Assembly (NCBI RefSeq): GCF_039538005.1
Contig: NZ_BAABBO010000016.1
Span: forward strand, 1 to 64,000
Length of the DNA: 64,000 nt
Origin: Allohahella marinimesophila
GTDB taxonomy: Bacteria > Pseudomonadota > Gammaproteobacteria > Pseudomonadales > Oleiphilaceae
Direction of reading: 5' to 3'
In this document: positions 60,536 through 64,000 of the stretch, piece after piece
How positions within the stretch are numbered: the stretch's first letter is position 1
How the letters are laid out: each line of letters opens with the position of its first letter
Notes under the pieces: model-generated
The model's database searches: none
Told to the model about the DNA's origin: nothing
Seen by the model: only the letters and a program-made list of their open reading frames with translations
Translations under genes and position numbers: made by a program

Positions 60536-61133
60536 ATGCCGGTCTTGCCTGATAGATCGCGCGTACATCCTGCTTCAATTCTACTGCCCTTTGCTGCATA
60601 TCAAGTTCCATGCCAGTGCCTTGAATCCTATCAGAACCGGAGATCACCTCAACAGCATTATTTGTTTCCACATGCTCGTCGCCCATGGTGTACACCAGGC
60701 CGGACGTGAGTACACGGATAGGCTGGTTCTCTAGCGTGCTGCCGAGAATTTCCACGTTCTGGTCCAGTGTCAGTACTGAATAGCGGGCATCATAGGTGCC
60801 CTTGTCGGCGCTCATGTGCCAGAAATTCCGCTCGCCAGCCTCTTCGTGGATGTCGAGCCGGGGCAGTGATAAAACGCCGATATCAGTATCGACAAACTGC
60901 TCGGCTCTGACGCTTTCGAGCCTGCTTTCGAGCATGCCGGCGAGGTTATAGGTTCTATAGCTCGCCTGTAGTATGAAAGCGTCCGGCTCTGCGTCATCAG
61001 CCAGACGAACGACTTCGACGTCTTCATCATTGAAGGCCTGATACCAGAAGGCCGCGGTGAGCACGATGAGCACCACTGCCAATACCAGCCGTTTTGACCG
61101 CACCGCGTTTCCGGCCATCTCCTGTAAGGTCAT
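60528..61133 (-). CDS. lptC: LPS-export protein LptC
   Basis: 201-residue bitopic inner-membrane protein. One transmembrane helix (about residues 16-33) and a periplasmic jellyroll with DKGTYDARYSVLTLDQNVEILG. The start at 61133 is preferred because GGAGG lies just upstream; the longer ATG at 61151 has none. Passes LPS from LptB2FG to LptA. Confidence 0.9.
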   Translation of the reverse strand: MTLQEMAGNAVRSKRLVLAVVLIVLTAAFWYQAFNDEDVEVVRLADDAEPDAFILQASYRTYNLAGMLESRLESVRAEQFVDTDIGVLSLPRLDIHEEAGERNFWHMSADKGTYDARYSVLTLDQNVEILGSTLENQPIRVLTSGLVYTMGDEHVETNNAVEVISGSDRIQGTGMELDMQQRAVELKQDVRAIYQARPAYE

Positions 61134-61163
61134 TCGAAGGCCCTCCGGCATTCAATGCTGCGT

Positions 61164-61685
61164 TTATGGCAGCAGATAGCTTTGTTGCACCGAGTCGAGA
61201 AGGCCCATACGTTCGAGGATAAGGTCGCAGACTTCACGTACGGCGCCGTTGCCGCCATGAGCCGTCGTGACATAGTCGGCATGTTCTCGCACGAATGCAT
61301 GGGCGTTGGCCACTGCTACGCCAAAGCCACAGGCCTGAATGGCGCTGAGGTCGGGCAGGTCATCTCCTACGTAGGCCACTTCCGCAATATCGATCTGCTG
61401 TTCTGCACAGATTTCCATCAGCGCCTGATACTTGTCGACCCGACCCTGCAGCAGCAGCTCAATATCGAGATCCTTCGCACGACGCTCTGTCGCGGCAGCC
61501 CTTCGGCCAGTCACGATGGCTACGGCGATGCCTGCACGCTGCAAGTGGCGAATACCCTGGCCGTCAAGCGTACAGAAGCGTTTGAGTTCGTCGCCCGTGG
61601 ATGTAAACAGCAATTTGCCATCCGTCAGTACGCCGTCAACATCGAGGGCGAGCAGGCGGATTGGTCTTGACTCTTGTTTCGTCAT
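61164..61685 (-). CDS. kdsC: 3-deoxy-D-manno-octulosonate-8-phosphate phosphatase
   Basis: 173-residue HAD phosphatase making Kdo for LPS. Motif I DVDGVLTDG near residue 15, motif II TGR with Lys in the middle, motif III GDDLPDLSAI, with the family tail. Start ATG at 61685 gives the family N-terminus; a GTG at 61727 would run into kdsD and is less likely. Confidence 0.94.
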   Translation of the reverse strand: MTKQESRPIRLLALDVDGVLTDGKLLFTSTGDELKRFCTLDGQGIRHLQRAGIAVAIVTGRRAAATERRAKDLDIELLLQGRVDKYQALMEICAEQQIDIAEVAYVGDDLPDLSAIQACGFGVAVANAHAFVREHADYVTTAHGGNGAVREVCDLILERMGLLDSVQQSYLLP

Positions 61686-61716
61686 GTTTTCTTTTACCGG
61701 AAGGCTGACTGTCAAT

Positions 61717-62730
61717 CTAGACGACACCTGCCCGAAGCAGGTCGTGCATGTTCAGGGCGCCGATAAGCGTGCGATCTTCGGCAACGACGGGCAGGGCATT
61801 GATCTTTTTCTCATCCATGACGGCAAGCGCCTTGGCTGCCAGCATATCGGCAGAAATCGTGGTGCATTTCACTGTCATGATATCCGCGAGGTGAGCCTGG
61901 TGTATATCGACCCGATTCTCCAGCGCGCGGCGAAGATCACCGTCCGTAAAGATGCCGAGCAGTTTGAAGTCGGCATCCACGATGCAGGCCATGCCGAGGC
62001 CTTGTCGGGTCATCTCCAGCAGGCAGTCGGACATGCTGGCCGATTCAGTCACAGCGGGAATGCGGGTGCCGTCGTGCATGATGTCGGCCACCTTGAGCAA
62101 CAGCCGGCGTCCAAGCGCGCCGCCAGGATGTGAAAAGGCGAAGTCTTCCTCACTGAAACCCTTTGCATCAAGCAGGGCAACGGCGAGCGCGTCACCCAGG
62201 ACGAGCGTGACGGTAGTGCTGGAAGTTGGGGCGAGCCCGAGCGGACAGGCTTCCTTGCTGACGCTGGTGTCGAGATTCACGTCGGCGAGTGCGGCCATCT
62301 GTGAGCGCGCGTTGCCTGTCAGCGTTATCAGGGGGATGCTCATGCGCTTGATCAGCGGCAGTATGCTGATGATCTCCGCAGTATTCCCTGAGTTTGAAAT
62401 CGCAATGACCACATCGTCTTTGGTGATCATGCCGAGATCGCCATGACTTGCCTCGCCGGGATGGACGAAAAAGCTTGGCGTGCCGGTGGACGCCAGGGTG
62501 GCTGCGATCTTGTTGCCGATATGGCCGGATTTGCCCATACCGGTCACGACGACCCGGCCGCGACATTCGAGCATGAGCTCACAGGCTCTGGTAAAGCTTT
62601 CGCGCTGCTGTTTCTGATGAAGAATCAGCTCGGCAATGGCGTCGCGCTCGGTTTCCATGGTGCGGATGCCAGCGGCGAGGAAATCAAAGCTCGCAGCAAT
62701 CGACTCTTGTGTCGGGGTCGTATGTGCCAT
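61717..62730 (-). CDS. kdsD: D-arabinose-5-phosphate isomerase
   Basis: 337 residues: SIS sugar-isomerase domain (about 45-185; VVVTGMGKSGHIGNKIAATLASTG, ISNSGNTAEIISI) and a C-terminal CBS pair (about 205-335). Makes A5P, the first step to Kdo. Divergent from mlaF. Confidence 0.95.
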   Translation of the reverse strand: MAHTTPTQESIAASFDFLAAGIRTMETERDAIAELILHQKQQRESFTRACELMLECRGRVVVTGMGKSGHIGNKIAATLASTGTPSFFVHPGEASHGDLGMITKDDVVIAISNSGNTAEIISILPLIKRMSIPLITLTGNARSQMAALADVNLDTSVSKEACPLGLAPTSSTTVTLVLGDALAVALLDAKGFSEEDFAFSHPGGALGRRLLLKVADIMHDGTRIPAVTESASMSDCLLEMTRQGLGMACIVDADFKLLGIFTDGDLRRALENRVDIHQAHLADIMTVKCTTISADMLAAKALAVMDEKKINALPVVAEDRTLIGALNMHDLLRAGVV

Positions 62731-62872
62731 AGAGTTTCCAACGATAGTGATTGGCGACAGCTGGCAGGGTTGCCGCTGCAGAAATTGTAAAAGATGTCCT
62801 GGGCCGTATCGGCTTTCGCGTTAGTGTATCAGAATCAGGAAATATATCTTCCCGCCTCGAATTCAATCAGGA

Positions 62873-63697
62873 GTGAGCGTTCTGTCACAAGAGCATCTCG
62901 TCAGTATCGAGAACATGAGCTTTCGCCGTGGCGATCGGCTGATCTTCGACAACATCAGTCTGCATGCGCCGCGTGGCAAGATTACCGGCATCATGGGCCC
63001 CAGTGGCACCGGCAAGACCACGCTGCTCAAGCTGATCGGTGGCCAGATCAAACCTGAAAGTGGCCGGGTCGTGTTTGATGACATAGTCGTAAATGACATG
63101 TCGCGGTCGCGGCTGTACGAGATGAGAACCCGCATGGGCATGCTGTTCCAGTCGGGTGCCCTGTTCAGTGACCTCAACGTGTTTGAGAATGTCGCCTTTC
63201 CCCTGCGCGCCCACACCGCGCTGAGCAACGACATGATCCGCGATATTGTATTAATGAAGCTTAATGCTGTCGGCCTCCGAGGTGCGCGTGATCTGATGCC
63301 GAGCGAGTTGTCAGGTGGTATGGCGCGGCGGGCCGCCCTTGCGCGGAGCATCGCGCTTGACCCGGATATCATCATGTACGATGAACCCTTCACCGGGCAG
63401 GACCCGATCGCCATGGCTGTGATCGTGAAGCTGATTCGCCTGCTCAACGATGCCGTCGGGTTGACCACCATTCTCGTGTCTCACGATATTCAGGAAACCA
63501 TGAGCATTGCTGATCATCTCTGCATCATCGCGGATGGCAAGTTGATGGGGCAGGGTTCACCGGAGCATCTGAAAACAGAGGGCAATGAATTCGTGAAGCA
63601 ATTCCTCAATGGGCTGCCGGACGGGCCAGTCGCCTTCCATTACCCAGCGAAGGACTATAAGGACGACCTGCTGTCTGTCGGTGGCTCAGATGCTTAG
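62873..63697 (+). CDS. mlaF: Phospholipid-transport ABC ATPase MlaF
   Basis: Up to 274 residues. Walker A GPSGTGKTTLLKL near residue 42, signature LSGGMARRAALARSI, Walker B IIMYDEPFTGQDP. MlaF drives the MlaFEDB complex, which maintains outer-membrane lipid asymmetry. The start is doubtful: GTG at 62873 lies inside the AGGAG (62869-62873), whereas this Shine-Dalgarno is eight bases from an in-frame CTG at 62882. Its end overlaps the mlaE start. Confidence 0.93.
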   Translation: MSVLSQEHLVSIENMSFRRGDRLIFDNISLHAPRGKITGIMGPSGTGKTTLLKLIGGQIKPESGRVVFDDIVVNDMSRSRLYEMRTRMGMLFQSGALFSDLNVFENVAFPLRAHTALSNDMIRDIVLMKLNAVGLRGARDLMPSELSGGMARRAALARSIALDPDIIMYDEPFTGQDPIAMAVIVKLIRLLNDAVGLTTILVSHDIQETMSIADHLCIIADGKLMGQGSPEHLKTEGNEFVKQFLNGLPDGPVAFHYPAKDYKDDLLSVGGSDA

Positions 63698-64000
63698 TCT
63701 GCTCTTTCAGAAGATTCAGCAGCTGGGCCATGCCGGACTGACCTCTCTGTCGTCCTTTGGCCGGTCGGGTCTGTTTCTGCTGCAGACCCTGTGGAACTGG
63801 CCCACGATGAAGGGGTTCCCGCTGCTCGCCAAGCAGATCTGGCAGACCGGTGTGTTGTCGCTGCTGATCATCATTGTCAGTGGTCTGTTCATTGGCATGG
63901 TACTTGGCCTGCAGGGCTATACCATTCTCGTGGATTACGGTTCTGAACAGGCGATTGGACAGATGATTGCGCTCACGCTGGTGCGAGAGCTCGGGCCGGT
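63690..64000 (+). CDS. mlaE: Phospholipid-transport permease MlaE (partial, cut by the window edge)
   Basis: The ATG at 63690 overlaps the mlaF stop. About 104 residues are visible, including the amphipathic N-terminus, the first transmembrane helices (SLLIIIVSGLFIGMVLGLQ) and the start of the conserved TLVRELGPV motif. The gene continues beyond the window. Confidence 0.93.
   Translation, partial: MLSLLFQKIQQLGHAGLTSLSSFGRSGLFLLQTLWNWPTMKGFPLLAKQIWQTGVLSLLIIIVSGLFIGMVLGLQGYTILVDYGSEQAIGQMIALTLVRELGP

Noticed and set aside
1..64000. CRISPR array, tRNA, rRNA, insertion sequence, integrase or prophage genes
   Set aside because: None seen on reading; the window looks like stable chromosome with a few accessory stretches.

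Overview
The window is chromosomal DNA from a Gram-negative gammaproteobacterium. The evidence is the LPS-transport block (kdsD-kdsC-lptC-lptA-lptB) joined to rpoN-hpf-ptsN-rapZ-ptsO, and the mreBCD-maf-rng-yhdP run followed by a nitrilase-family gene, a layout typical of the Pseudomonas / Oceanospirillales / Cellvibrio assemblage. The species cannot be named from sequence reading alone. I found no rRNA, tRNA, CRISPR array, transposase or integrase.

Region 1 (1-8 kb): the 3' part of a CheB/CheR-PAS-type hybrid histidine kinase with an apparent upstream frameshift, a YjbQ family protein, a Sir2 deacylase, a GAF-PAS-GGDEF-EAL cyclic-di-GMP protein, a PAP2 phosphatase, and a secreted family-3 pectate lyase fused to a ricin-type lectin domain. 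Region 2 (8-12 kb) looks like a low-oxygen island: two paralogous hemerythrin-like proteins around an RDD membrane protein, a D-lactate dehydrogenase, a 42-residue membrane protein and OmpW. The last two each carry an FNR/Anr-type box at the classical position for activation. Region 3 (12-18 kb): an arsR-GAPDH-arsJ arsenate-resistance operon with an extra MFS exporter, then a ZIP-like membrane protein with an inserted cyclic-nucleotide-binding domain, and a CBS-pair protein.

Region 4 (18-32.4 kb, minus strand): a flippase-like membrane protein, prolyl iminopeptidase, a thioesterase, recQ, and a nine-gene surface-polysaccharide operon (eight glycosyltransferases and one Wzx-like flippase). Seven successive junctions of that operon overlap by 4 bp. 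It contains no polymerase or initiating transferase. Between it and rimO lies an unexplained 98-nt imperfect palindrome. Region 5 (32.6-42.3 kb): rimO, a HupE/UreJ nickel/cobalt transporter, a DUF3015 / DUF4105 / lipoprotein-hydrolase group, tpx, and gatCAB.

Region 6 (42.4-64 kb) is core housekeeping: the cell-shape operon mreBCD-maf-rng-yhdP and a nitrilase homologue on the plus strand; darP, a DUF6279 lipoprotein, mgtE, the nitrogen PTS with rapZ, hpf and rpoN, and the Lpt/Kdo genes on the minus strand; and mlaF-mlaE starting a phospholipid-transport operon at the right edge. Start codons are often GTG or TTG. In three genes (mreC, the first polysaccharide gene, mlaF) the only good ribosome-binding site points at a non-standard codon.
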